Source: Bacilli bacterium (GTDB taxonomy: Bacteria > Bacillota_I > Bacilli_A > RFN20 > CAG-288). Taken from it: a stretch of 64,000 nt of DNA. The position numbers and the translations under genes are program-made. Where the stretch lies: the NCBI GenBank assembly GCA_022647725.1, contig JALCLG010000001.1, forward strand, positions 1,404,001 to 1,468,000, read 5' to 3'. Below are positions 8,181-15,891 of the stretch, one piece after another. Numbering within the stretch: position 1 is the stretch's first letter; every line of letters starts with the position of its first letter. The notes beneath the pieces are model-generated. The model was not told the DNA's origin. It searched no databases and worked only from the letters and a program-made list of their open reading frames with translations.

Positions 8181-9019
8181 GCTTCTACCTCCTTGGACCG
8201 GGTCGCAAAGACCTGCAGTCCGGAGATGGCAGCCACGATGATGAAGAAGACCAGCGCTTTGGCCTGACCGATGCCCTTGTTGCCTAACGGATCGGTGAAC
8301 ATGGTCTGGAAGATATCCAGAGCCAAGAGTTCGCAGTCCGGAGCCGAGGTGCCGGTGAGAGCTAAGTTCTGATCATAAAGCTTGAAGCCGTTGGTAAGAG
8401 TAAGGAAGGTGCAGATCGTGATGGCCGGAACCACCATCGGGATGATGACATGAAGGGTGGTCTGCCATTTGGAAGCACCATCGATCTGAGCGGATTCGTT
8501 GAGTTCGACCGGAACATTCATCAAGGCAGCGATGTAAATGATCATCATATAGCCGACCTGCTGCCAGTTCATGACGATGACCAGTCCCCAGAAGCCGTTG
8601 AAGCCCATGAAGATATTCTGATTGAAATTCAGCAGGACGCCGTTTAATAATAACGACCAGATCCAGCCCAGGACGATGCCGCCGATGAGGTTAGGCATGA
8701 AGAAGAGCGAACGGAAGAAGTTCGTTCCTTTCAGTCCCTTGGTCAAGAGCAAGGCCAAGCCGAAGGCCAGGACATTGATGGTGATGACCGAGATGGCCGT
8801 GAAGGCCACGGTCATGCCGAAAGCATGCCAGAAGGTCGTTCCCTGACCGAAGGCGGCAACAAAATTGCTGACGCCGTTGAATGAAAAGTCACGGACGGTC
8901 TTGTAGTCCGTGAAAGCAAACGTGATTCCCATGAAAAAAGGAACCAGGAAGGCGACGCCGAAGCAGACTAGGAGCGGGAAAAGGAAGAGGGGAGCCCATT
9001 TTTTATAATACTTCTGCAT
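8177..9019 (-). CDS. malF: Sugar ABC transporter permease (MalF type)
   Basis: A 280-residue permease with six transmembrane helices. The EAA-type loop is ELNESAQIDGASKWQTTLHV, where Asn-Glu-Ser replaces the usual EEA start, as is common in these subunits. The start at 9019 has GAAAGGAGAAAA just upstream. It pairs with the MalG-like subunit (4-bp overlap) to form the channel. A terminator-like hairpin separates it from the binding-protein gene, which should lower its expression relative to that protein. Confidence 0.91.
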   Translation of the reverse strand: MQKYYKKWAPLFLFPLLVCFGVAFLVPFFMGITFAFTDYKTVRDFSFNGVSNFVAAFGQGTTFWHAFGMTVAFTAISVITINVLAFGLALLLTKGLKGTNFFRSLFFMPNLIGGIVLGWIWSLLLNGVLLNFNQNIFMGFNGFWGLVIVMNWQQVGYMMIIYIAALMNVPVELNESAQIDGASKWQTTLHVIIPMVVPAITICTFLTLTNGFKLYDQNLALTGTSAPDCELLALDIFQTMFTDPLGNKGIGQAKALVFFIIVAAISGLQVFATRSKEVEA

Positions 9020-9034
9020 TTTTTCTCCTTTCTT

Positions 9035-9085
9035 CTAAAAAAAGAATATGCAGCCCCTGGGAGGATGTCCAGGGACTGCATATTT
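9035..9085 (-). terminator. Intercistronic terminator/attenuator after the binding-protein gene
   Basis: On the minus strand AATATGCAGTCCCTGG pairs with CCAGGGGCTGCATATT around an 8-nt loop, followed by CTTTTTTT. It lies inside the operon, between the binding protein and MalF genes. Partial termination or protection of the upstream RNA 3' end would give excess binding protein, as in many sugar ABC operons. Confidence 0.8.
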
Positions 9086-9106
9086 TAGAGTGTGGTAAGC
9101 GAAAGT

Positions 9107-10456
9107 TTAGAGCTTAGCGGCTTCAGTAGCCCACGAAGCAACAGTATCCGAGACAGCGACATCAAAGGTCTTTTCACCGTTGGCATAAGCTAAGAGGTCA
9201 GCACCTAACGTGTTCTTGACGTTCTCAGAAGGGATGTAATTGAAAGTCCACGGAACGGACTTGACGCCCGTCTTGCCCATCCAGTTCATGACTTCCTTGG
9301 CTAACGGATCCGACGGAAGATTGTCGCCAGTATAGCCGGTGAAAGTCGGAATGAAGCCTAAACCGCCGGTCGTCTTATCAGCAGCCATGGCAACATACTT
9401 CTTGCCGTTGCCGAGATACAGCCACTTTAAGAAATTGAGAGCAGCCGTCTGCTTGGCAGAAGAAACCTTGGAGTTGACGCAAAGGAAGTTTTCAGTGCCG
9501 ACATTGAGGCCCTGAGAGGCTTCTTTGACGTTGTCGCCCATATCGCCCATGTAGATAGGAAGGAACTTCAGATCGGAAGACTTGACGGTAGCGCCAGCGG
9601 TTCCGGTGATCTGACCAGCACCCCAGTTACCATTCTGGACCATGATGGCCTGACCTAAGGCAACCTGAGACATCGACTTGTTGACATCGACGGTGGCTAA
9701 GGCAGTCTTGGCCGAAATGGAGTTGTTGAGATAAAGGTCGAACATATTCTTATAGTTGGCGGAATACTTGAACTCAAGAGTCTTAGGAACAGCGGTGATT
9801 GAACCATATTCACCCGTCAGCGGTAAGCTGAAGAGGTGGGTCTGCCATCTCCACTGTTCACCGGCCTTGAGGGAAGTGTCGGCGAAGACACCCTGAATGC
9901 CTAATTCAGTCTTATGGAGCTGCATATCCTCAACAACAGCCTTGAGGACAGTGTAGGACTTGACGTCATCCATCGACTTGGCAGTAACGGTGGCAGCCTT
10001 GGTGGTTAAAGCAAAATACTTATCGGTGAGAGCCTTGTTGTAAATGATGCCATAACCTTCGACAGTGTTCGGAACGGCATAGCACTTGCCGGAATCCATG
10101 ACAGCGAGGGACTTATCGGAAAGACTGGTGTAAAGATCCGTGCTGGTAAGATCAGCGCAATAGCTCTTCCACTTGGCATAGCCAACAGGTCCGTTGACCT
10201 GGAAGATAGCCGGAGCATCCTTCTTGGCCATATCGGCAGTGAGCGTCGTATCATACTGACCCTGAGCAGCGGTATCGACGGTAACGTTCTTACCCGTCTC
10301 CTTCTTGTAGGCAGCGGTGATAACAGAATAGTTATCAGCGACTTCCGGCTTGAAGTTGAGGAACGTCACATCATCGTTGGCTTTGCAGCTCGGCATCGTC
10401 ACACCGGCAAAAGCAAGAGCAGCTAAGAACGAAACGACCTTCACACTTCTTTTCAT
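9107..10456 (-). CDS. malE: Maltose/maltodextrin-type binding lipoprotein
   Basis: A 449-residue extracytoplasmic solute-binding protein of family 1. The start at 10456 is preferred over an upstream in-frame ATG at 10474 because GGGAGG lies 10 nt before it and the signal peptide then begins MKRSVKVV. The lipobox is TMPSC with Cys24. Typical segments are FQVNGPVGYAKWKSYC, YGIIYNKALTDKYF and a C-terminal ALNFLKWLYLGNGKK. It delivers sugar to the MalF/MalG-like permease. MalQ in the operon points to maltodextrins, but another oligosaccharide cannot be excluded from sequence alone. Confidence 0.88.
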   Translation of the reverse strand: MKRSVKVVSFLAALAFAGVTMPSCKANDDVTFLNFKPEVADNYSVITAAYKKETGKNVTVDTAAQGQYDTTLTADMAKKDAPAIFQVNGPVGYAKWKSYCADLTSTDLYTSLSDKSLAVMDSGKCYAVPNTVEGYGIIYNKALTDKYFALTTKAATVTAKSMDDVKSYTVLKAVVEDMQLHKTELGIQGVFADTSLKAGEQWRWQTHLFSLPLTGEYGSITAVPKTLEFKYSANYKNMFDLYLNNSISAKTALATVDVNKSMSQVALGQAIMVQNGNWGAGQITGTAGATVKSSDLKFLPIYMGDMGDNVKEASQGLNVGTENFLCVNSKVSSAKQTAALNFLKWLYLGNGKKYVAMAADKTTGGLGFIPTFTGYTGDNLPSDPLAKEVMNWMGKTGVKSVPWTFNYIPSENVKNTLGADLLAYANGEKTFDVAVSDTVASWATEAAKL

Positions 10457-10602
10457 GATTGTTTTTCCTCCCATTTCATGAAAACGGACATCGTCTTTCT
10501 AAGGAACTCTTGATGAGATTCCCCAGATCCGTACCGGAAGTTAACCTGGCTTCAGGAAGTCTATTGCGGACTAATCATTAAACAGCCCTGAGATTCCCCA
10601 AA

Positions 10603-10647
10603 TTGTTTAACCGCTTACAATTCTACACCTTTATTTTAAAAAGTAAA
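10603..10647 (-). promoter_or_regulatory. Promoter and LacI/CcpA-type operator of the maltodextrin operon
   Basis: On the minus strand TTTACT (10647-10642) and TAGAAT (10625-10620) with a 16-bp spacer form a promoter. It is overlapped at its start site by the dyad TTGTTTAACCGCTTACAA (10603-10620), which has the central CG and half-sites of LacI-family operators. It matches the catabolite-response consensus except at the end bases. A repressor bound here would block initiation. The leader to the malE start is about 150 nt. The adjoining 10626-10948 is very AT-rich and holds no gene. Confidence 0.6.
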
Positions 10648-10948
10648 GTACGATGGAAAATTGTGAAATCTCTATTACACGTCAAAAACAAGTTTTAAAA
10701 AACGGCTTAACAAAGGAGAAATTAATATTTTTATATTTCTTAAAACAATTTAAAAATATATAACAAAATAAACATATTAAAATATTTTTTTTGCAAAAAT
10801 GGAAAATATTTAAAACGCAAATATTTCGATAGCTTAGGACCTTTTAACCACTTATATACTACGAGCTCCCCTTAAAAAGAACCCCACCGCAAAAATATTT
10901 TTTAAAAAGTTTACGGAAAGGCCATCGGCTCTGACGGTGCCTTTAACC

Positions 10949-10978
10949 AAAAAAGAGCCTTACTTAAAGGCTCTTCTT
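10949..10978 (-). terminator. Terminator after htpG
   Basis: On the minus strand AAGAGCCTT pairs with AAGGCTCTT around TAAGT, followed by a T-run. Confidence 0.85.
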
Positions 10979-11001
10979 TAAATCAGCGTGTCAACAGCTG
11001 T

Positions 11002-12945
11002 CTACTTCTTCTCATCTTTCACATCGGCGGCCATCAATTGGTTGAGGTTGGTGACAAAGGCTTTCTTATCCTCAATGTCATAGCCTTCTAGGAGCATGGC
11101 TTCATCGTACATCAGATTGCCGTACTCCTTGAGCTTAGCATCATCCTGGACCTTGCTGATGGTCTTGAAGAGCGGATGGTCCGGATTGATCTCCAGGACC
11201 TTGACGGCCTTGGGCTTTTCCTCATCCGGCGTGTTCTTCGACTGCGGGTTGGACTCGCTGAGGACCTTCTCCATATTGAGGGACAGTCCTTCCTTGGTGG
11301 TGAAGCAGCACGGGCTGTCGACCAGCTTGGTCGAGAAGGAGACGGAATCGACCCGTCCCTTGAGGGCCTCGCTGAAATCATCCAGTGTCCGCTTATAAAG
11401 ACCGGTCAGGGCCGTGATCTTATCCTTCTCTTCCTGTGACAGGGCATCGGCCTCTTCGCTGGCGATGTTCTTGAACTCCGCCTTATCGTAGTCATGGAGC
11501 ATCATCACGCAGAACTCATCGATGTTGTCCGCCATCAGTAAGACGTTGACGTTGTCCTTCTTGTACTTCTCCATCTGCGGCAACAGCTTGATGGACTCCA
11601 AGGTCTTTCCGGAAGCATAGTAGATGGCTTTCTGATCCTTAGCCATCTTATCCTTATAGTCCTTTAAGGAGATCGGCTTGTCCGTCAGCAGCGACGGATA
11701 GACCAACAGATCCTGCAAGGTATCCTTCTTCTCGCCATAGGTGGAATAGATGCCGTACTTCAGGTGGTCGCCATAGACCTTGAAGAACTCCAGATACTTA
11801 TCATAGTTTTCACTCTTCAGCTGCTTCAGGCGCTCGACGATCTTGGTTTCGATGTTGCCGGCAACCTTGGCTAACAGAGGCGAATTCTGCAGCATCTCAC
11901 GGGAGACGTTGAGATTGAAGTCGTCGCTGTCGACCAAGCCCTTGACGAACTTCAGATAATCCGGGACGAACTGCTTGCACTTCTCCTGGATGAAGATGCC
12001 CTTGGCATACAGGTCAAGGCCCTTCTCATAGTTCTCGGAATAGAGGTTATATGGGGCATGGCTGGGAATGAAGACGAGGGCATCATAGGTCAAGGTGCCT
12101 TCGGCTTTGATGTACAGGGAAAGGAGCGGCGTCTCATAATCGCCGTACTTGGACTTGTAGAAATCGGCCAGCATCTCATCCGTGACATCCTTCTTCGGCT
12201 TCTTCCAGAGCGGCACCATCGAGTTCAGGGTCTTCAGCTCCGTTTCGGTATGGGTCTTCCCTTCGATCTCCTTGCCGTCCTTGTCGAGATCCGGCTTGGT
12301 GACGGTCTCAGTCATCTGGATGGGATAACGGATATAGTCGGAATACTTCTTGACCAGCTCCTCAATCCGGTAATCCTCGAGATAATCGGAATACTTCTCT
12401 TCGTCGGTATCGTCCTTGAGATAGACTCTGACGGAGCTTCCGTGGGTGAGGGCAAGCTCGCAGTCTTCGATGGTGTAGGTGCTGTTGCCGTCGCTGGTGA
12501 AAAGCAGTCCCTTGCCGTTAAGGGCCTTGGAACGGACCTCCACCTTCTTAGCAACCATGAAGGCGGAATAGAAGCCGACACCGAACTGACCGATCAGGTC
12601 CACGTCCTTGTTGGCCTTCATCTCCTTATATTTATTCAAAAACTCCTTGGAGCCGCTCCGGGCAATGGTGCCCAGATCCTTCTCCATCTCCGCTGAGGTC
12701 ATGCCGATGCCGTTGTCCTCCACTTCGAGATAACGTTCTTTCGTATCCTTGACGAGGGTGATCTTGAAATCATCCAACGGCATCTTTCCGGCGGAACCCA
12801 GCGCCAGATACTTGTACTTGTCGATGGCATCCGAGGCATTGGAAATCAGCTCTCTTAAAAAGATCTCTTTGTTGGAATAGATGGAATTGATCATCAGATT
12901 CAACAGCTCTTTCGACTCCGTCTGATACTCTTTCTCTACTTTCAT
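11002..12945 (-). CDS. htpG: Molecular chaperone HtpG (Hsp90)
   Basis: A 647-residue Hsp90-family ATPase chaperone of the cytosol. The GHKL nucleotide-binding motifs are present: NASDAIDK near residue 36, DNGIGM at 77-82 and GQFGVGFYSAFMV near 116. Middle and C-terminal dimerisation domains follow at normal length. The start at 12945 (MKVEKEYQTESKE) is chosen over an upstream in-frame ATG at 12972 because AAGGAG lies 11 nt before it and homologues start at this position. It is monocistronic, with its own terminator and a CIRCE-like operator upstream. Confidence 0.97.
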   Translation of the reverse strand: MKVEKEYQTESKELLNLMINSIYSNKEIFLRELISNASDAIDKYKYLALGSAGKMPLDDFKITLVKDTKERYLEVEDNGIGMTSAEMEKDLGTIARSGSKEFLNKYKEMKANKDVDLIGQFGVGFYSAFMVAKKVEVRSKALNGKGLLFTSDGNSTYTIEDCELALTHGSSVRVYLKDDTDEEKYSDYLEDYRIEELVKKYSDYIRYPIQMTETVTKPDLDKDGKEIEGKTHTETELKTLNSMVPLWKKPKKDVTDEMLADFYKSKYGDYETPLLSLYIKAEGTLTYDALVFIPSHAPYNLYSENYEKGLDLYAKGIFIQEKCKQFVPDYLKFVKGLVDSDDFNLNVSREMLQNSPLLAKVAGNIETKIVERLKQLKSENYDKYLEFFKVYGDHLKYGIYSTYGEKKDTLQDLLVYPSLLTDKPISLKDYKDKMAKDQKAIYYASGKTLESIKLLPQMEKYKKDNVNVLLMADNIDEFCVMMLHDYDKAEFKNIASEEADALSQEEKDKITALTGLYKRTLDDFSEALKGRVDSVSFSTKLVDSPCCFTTKEGLSLNMEKVLSESNPQSKNTPDEEKPKAVKVLEINPDHPLFKTISKVQDDAKLKEYGNLMYDEAMLLEGYDIEDKKAFVTNLNQLMAADVKDEKK

Positions 12946-12983
12946 GTGTGGTGATTCTCCTTGTTTCATCAACGTTCTCAGTT

Positions 12984-13025
12984 ATTATAGCAGGGATTTT
13001 AGCACTTTAAAGATGTGATTGCTAA
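12984..13025 (-). promoter_or_regulatory. htpG promoter with CIRCE-like HrcA operator
   Basis: The inverted repeat TTAGCACTT-N9-GATTGCTAA (12999-13025) matches 16 of 18 arm positions of the CIRCE consensus (TTAGCACTC-N9-GAGTGCTAA) with the correct 9-bp spacing. It overlaps the minus-strand promoter, whose -10 TATAAT is at 12989-12984. This implies heat-shock control of htpG by HrcA. hrcA itself is not in the window. Confidence 0.8.
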
Positions 13026-13060
13026 TTTTCGACTGAAACTGCTAAGAATGTTGTCAATTC

Positions 13061-13678
13061 CTAGCAGGACTTCTCCTGAAACCGATAGAGCAGGTACAGC
13101 ATGATGAGACGGATGTTCGAGGCAAAGAAATAGGCCGGATCCTTCAGCATCTTAGCCACGTCCTCCAAGGAATAGAGCTTCGGACTGATATCCTCGAACT
13201 CCTCTTTGTCGCAGGCCGTGAAATGATCGATCCGGGCTAAGACCACGGCATTGGTCTCATCGCTGAGACCCGAGGAAGTGCTGGCTGCCGGCGAAAGCAG
13301 CTCCAGATCGGTGATGATGGCACCGGCTTCTTCCTTGGCTTCCCGGTTGGCCGTCATAAAGGCGTCCGTGTCACCGGGATCCATCAGGCCGGCCGGCACT
13401 GAGGTCACGTAGCGGCCGATTGGCGGCCGGAACTGCTTCTGCAAAAGGACAGAGACTTCCCAGGTTTTGGGGTCGACATAATAGAGCGGGATCAAGACGC
13501 CGTCCGGCCGATCGTACTTATGCGTCAGCGGCAGGATGTCCTCCTTCTTATGGCGGCTGGCCATCCGGTACTCATAGGTATGGTGTCCGTCTTCCTTCTC
13601 GACATCGTAAACCAAGGTGAAGTAATTCAGATACGGATGATCGGTCTCCTGCCTGACGTCGACGAGGGTCCATTTCAT
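13061..13678 (-). CDS. Nudix hydrolase
   Basis: A 205-residue protein related to ADP-ribose pyrophosphatase-like Nudix enzymes, which cleave nucleoside diphosphate-X compounds. The Nudix box reads GLMDPGD-x8-REAKEEAGA; the first glutamate of the consensus is replaced by Asp and the spacer is one residue longer, while the REXXEE metal-binding core is intact. The start codon overlaps the stop of the upstream WYL-domain gene by 4 bp, so the two are coupled. The substrate is unknown. Confidence 0.85.
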   Translation of the reverse strand: MKWTLVDVRQETDHPYLNYFTLVYDVEKEDGHHTYEYRMASRHKKEDILPLTHKYDRPDGVLIPLYYVDPKTWEVSVLLQKQFRPPIGRYVTSVPAGLMDPGDTDAFMTANREAKEEAGAIITDLELLSPAASTSSGLSDETNAVVLARIDHFTACDKEEFEDISPKLYSLEDVAKMLKDPAYFFASNIRLIMLYLLYRFQEKSC

Positions 13679-14667
13679 TTGGCTTTCTCTCCTTTGGGGT
13701 CCGCATAAGCACTCAAACCGTCTTGATAGTACTTCATTATCTCATTCCGTAAGGAAGCCGGCGAAAGAATGACAGCATCCTTGCCGAAACGCTCAAAGTA
13801 GCTTGCCAGCTGGAAGGACGAGGCCGTCAGGACGTAGACGTCTCCTTCCCGGTGGCCGTTCTGCGGACGGCCATGCCAGATCTTGCCAAGCTTCTTCTCT
13901 CCGGCCGGGGTCAGCCGGACCCGGGCCGTGATGACGTCGCCGCTGACATAGTCGGGACCGTCATGGATGATCTGCTCAATGGCTTCCCGTCTTTCCGTCG
14001 TCGGCGTGAAGCTATGCCCCGAGAGGACCAGGTCTCCCATCTTATAAAGATGGAAGGAGAACAAGGTCTTGCCGACAAAGCCTAAGGCATAGGTGAAGGC
14101 TTCCTCACCCGTGGTGACCAGGTCATAAGGCTCAAAACGGGCTTTATGGTCAGTCAGGGTCATCACGATTTCCCGGTGCTTGCTGATGGCCTCATCCAAG
14201 AGGGTGACCCGGTCATAGAAAAGCAGGCACTCCCGTTCCGCCTGGCTTAAGGAGGCATAGTCATCGAAAAGAGTACGGAAATAGTCGGAGATGGTTCTTC
14301 CCTGCAGGAGATTGTCCTCAATCTCCTCAAAGATCAGGTCATTGCCTTTCAGCGGACGGAAGGATAAGGAACACTCCTTAGGGCTGGCGATGAAATGAAA
14401 TTTCCGGTCCGACAGGATCCGGATGAGATCGTCCTTGACCGGATTGGCTTTCTCCTTGCCAAGTCCTAAGGCGGTAAGGCTGCTGTCAATCTTGCTGACC
14501 ACGGCTTCCGAGATCGGCTGGTTGAGCTTATAGAAGTTGCGGACCAGCTGATTGAGGAAGGCATTCCGGTTGATATCCCCATCCTCTTTGACAAAGCCGA
14601 AGGCGGACATATCCCCTAAGAGAATGTTATAGGTCCGGTAGCTCAGATTGACTTTGATTTTATCTAT
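13675..14667 (-). CDS. WYL-domain protein, probable transcriptional regulator, ATA start proposed
   Basis: The first ATG (14610) would give 311 residues, but the frame is open and protein-like further upstream (DKIKVNLSYRTYNILLGD) back to an ATA codon at 14667-14665. AGGA lies 13 nt before it and the promoter sits just upstream. ATA gives 330 residues. The C-terminal part (SSFQLASYFERFGKDAVILS) resembles the WCX extension that follows WYL domains. The N-terminus looks like a short ribbon-helix DNA-binding segment (RNAFLNQLVRNFY). WYL regulators respond to nucleotides or nucleic acid, and the coupled Nudix gene may act on a related nucleotide; that link is inference. Confidence 0.65.
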   Translation of the reverse strand: MDKIKVNLSYRTYNILLGDMSAFGFVKEDGDINRNAFLNQLVRNFYKLNQPISEAVVSKIDSSLTALGLGKEKANPVKDDLIRILSDRKFHFIASPKECSLSFRPLKGNDLIFEEIEDNLLQGRTISDYFRTLFDDYASLSQAERECLLFYDRVTLLDEAISKHREIVMTLTDHKARFEPYDLVTTGEEAFTYALGFVGKTLFSFHLYKMGDLVLSGHSFTPTTERREAIEQIIHDGPDYVSGDVITARVRLTPAGEKKLGKIWHGRPQNGHREGDVYVLTASSFQLASYFERFGKDAVILSPASLRNEIMKYYQDGLSAYADPKGEKAK

Positions 14668-14690
14668 TCTTTGATTTAGTTCCTAAAAGC

Positions 14691-14749
14691 GGAACACTTT
14701 ATTTAAGTAAATATTGGCTTATTTATCAATAGGAATAGGAACACTTTAT
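14691..14749 (-). promoter_or_regulatory. WYL-Nudix promoter flanked by 12-bp direct repeats
   Basis: On the minus strand TTGATA (14729-14724) and TTAAAT (14706-14701) with a 17-bp spacer form the promoter. Two identical 12-mers, ATAAAGTGTTCC on the minus strand (14691-14702 and 14738-14749), lie 47 bp apart. One covers the start site and one lies just upstream of the -35. They are good candidates for autoregulatory sites of the WYL protein. Confidence 0.55.
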
Positions 14750-14804
14750 AAAATAAACCTTCTCCTATTTTCTTTTTTCCGAGTACGTGATAATTAATAT
14801 GTAT

Positions 14805-15375
14805 CTTGGTGTTGTTGGTCTTACAGACCGCCAAGAGGGCCACTGGATGAGTGCCTTCCAAGGGATACCTTGGAAGATAGCGAAAGTCTTCCCGCCGAAA
14901 GACGAGGAGAGGCTAAGTCAGCTCTTAGTCCCAGTGGGCCGTGCCATTCCGTTCATTGGCTAGGCTACTTATCGGAACAGGGACGCAAGTACCGGAAACC
15001 GGCACACCTCCTCCCAACAGCGTGAGAAACTGCGGGCGTCAGGGAGGTCTTCTCAAGCGAAGTCCTCTGAGTTGACGGGAGAGCAATCTTCCTATTATGT
15101 CCTGGTAAGGTGCAAGTAGGGGAAGCTCAGCATAGAAATAGGCTGGACATCAAGTTCTGGCACACAAAAAATACCGACGTTCCCTGAAAGCTGAGAGCTA
15201 CAAAGCTCTCAGCAGATGCCCTGCAAAGGGTAGCCCCCAAAAGGTGCTTCCGACAGTGTTAGGGTCGCTCCTTAACGCTCGGTTCGGATCCTCTGCTTCA
15301 GCTAATAAGCTTTGGGACAAAGAATGGTTAAGCGAAAGCTTGCTGAAAGAGGGAGCCGCGAGGCTCCCTTTTTCA
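14805..15375 (+). ncRNA. Large structured noncoding RNA, family unknown
   Basis: About 570 nt without a plausible gene, GC-rich compared with its flanks, dense in helices and ending in an intrinsic terminator. Visible helices include CTTGG/CCAAG (14805-09/14831-35) enclosing GGTC/GACC; CCACTGG/CCAGTGG (14840-46/14931-37) enclosing CTTCCAAGG-GATA-CCTTGGAAG (14855-76); GTGCC/GGCAC (14941-45/15001-05); CCTCCC/GGGAGG (15010-15/15042-47); and CTGAGAGC/GCTCTCAG (15191-98/15205-12). CCTATT/AATAGG (15091-96/15137-42) and ATGTCC/GGACAT (15097-102/15145-50) cross, suggesting a pseudoknot. A TAATTA/TATGTAT -10-like region lies at 14791-14803. RNase P, tmRNA, SRP and 6S signatures are absent. Size and build recall large ornate RNAs such as ROOL, GOLLD or OLE, but I cannot assign a family. 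Confidence 0.65.
15351..15373 (+). terminator. Terminator of the large RNA
   Basis: GGGAGCC-GCGA-GGCTCCC followed by TTTTT on the plus strand. The T-run orientation fixes the direction of the preceding RNA. Confidence 0.88.
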
Positions 15376-15395
15376 TTGCCTGCATTTTTCAGTCG

Positions 15396-15890
15396 TCAAT
15401 AAACGATGGCATCGCCGTATTTGACGATTAGAGTAAGGTTGTCTTCCACCTGCCCGGGACCGCCATCGGCGGCCTGACACTTGATATCGCAGATATAATA
15501 CGGGCTTTCGCCGAAGCCATAGCTCATCTCCTGGATGAGGAACACGCCGGCCGAGGCCTGGACGGCTTTCACATAGTTGTTGTCGGCGCAGGAATAGGTG
15601 AAACACCGTTTGGTGACGTTCTCCGGCAGAATGGTCGTATTGAAAATGTAGGTCATGTATTTCTTCCCGTCCGGATCCTGGGAAGCCCCTTTCCAGTCGA
15701 AGTCGAGATGCAGGACCTTCCGGTCCTGGCTGTCTTTCTCGGTGATGGAGTTCATCTTCATATCCAGGATCTCCACGGAGTTGATATAGACCGTCGGGTT
15801 GATGCCGACCGGCATCGTCCCGAAAAAGGCAACGGCCATGACGACCAGAATCGTGATCCCTGCGATAAAGAATGCCACGGTTTTCTTCAT
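15396..15890 (-). CDS. Small membrane-anchored or secreted protein, unknown
   Basis: A 164-residue protein starting at ATG 15890, one base after the stop of the ABC permease and with AAGGAG 10 nt upstream; an earlier in-frame ATG at 15932 lies inside that gene and is unlikely. MKKTVAFF begins a single hydrophobic segment (about residues 5-25) with no lipobox, so the rest should lie outside the cell. Three cysteines (one in KRCFTYSC's pair, one in YYICDIKC's region) could form disulfides. I do not recognise a family. As the last gene of the 22786-15396 operon it is probably an accessory part of that exporter. Confidence 0.75.
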   Translation of the reverse strand: MKKTVAFFIAGITILVVMAVAFFGTMPVGINPTVYINSVEILDMKMNSITEKDSQDRKVLHLDFDWKGASQDPDGKKYMTYIFNTTILPENVTKRCFTYSCADNNYVKAVQASAGVFLIQEMSYGFGESPYYICDIKCQAADGGPGQVEDNLTLIVKYGDAIVY

Positions 15891-15891
15891 G

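Noticed and set aside
14805..15375. RNase P RNA, tmRNA, SRP RNA or a group I/II intron
   Set aside because: The P4 and CR sequences of RNase P, the tRNA-like ends of tmRNA, the SRP GGAAG/GCAGC loop, and intron domain V or P/Q/R/S elements could not be found.
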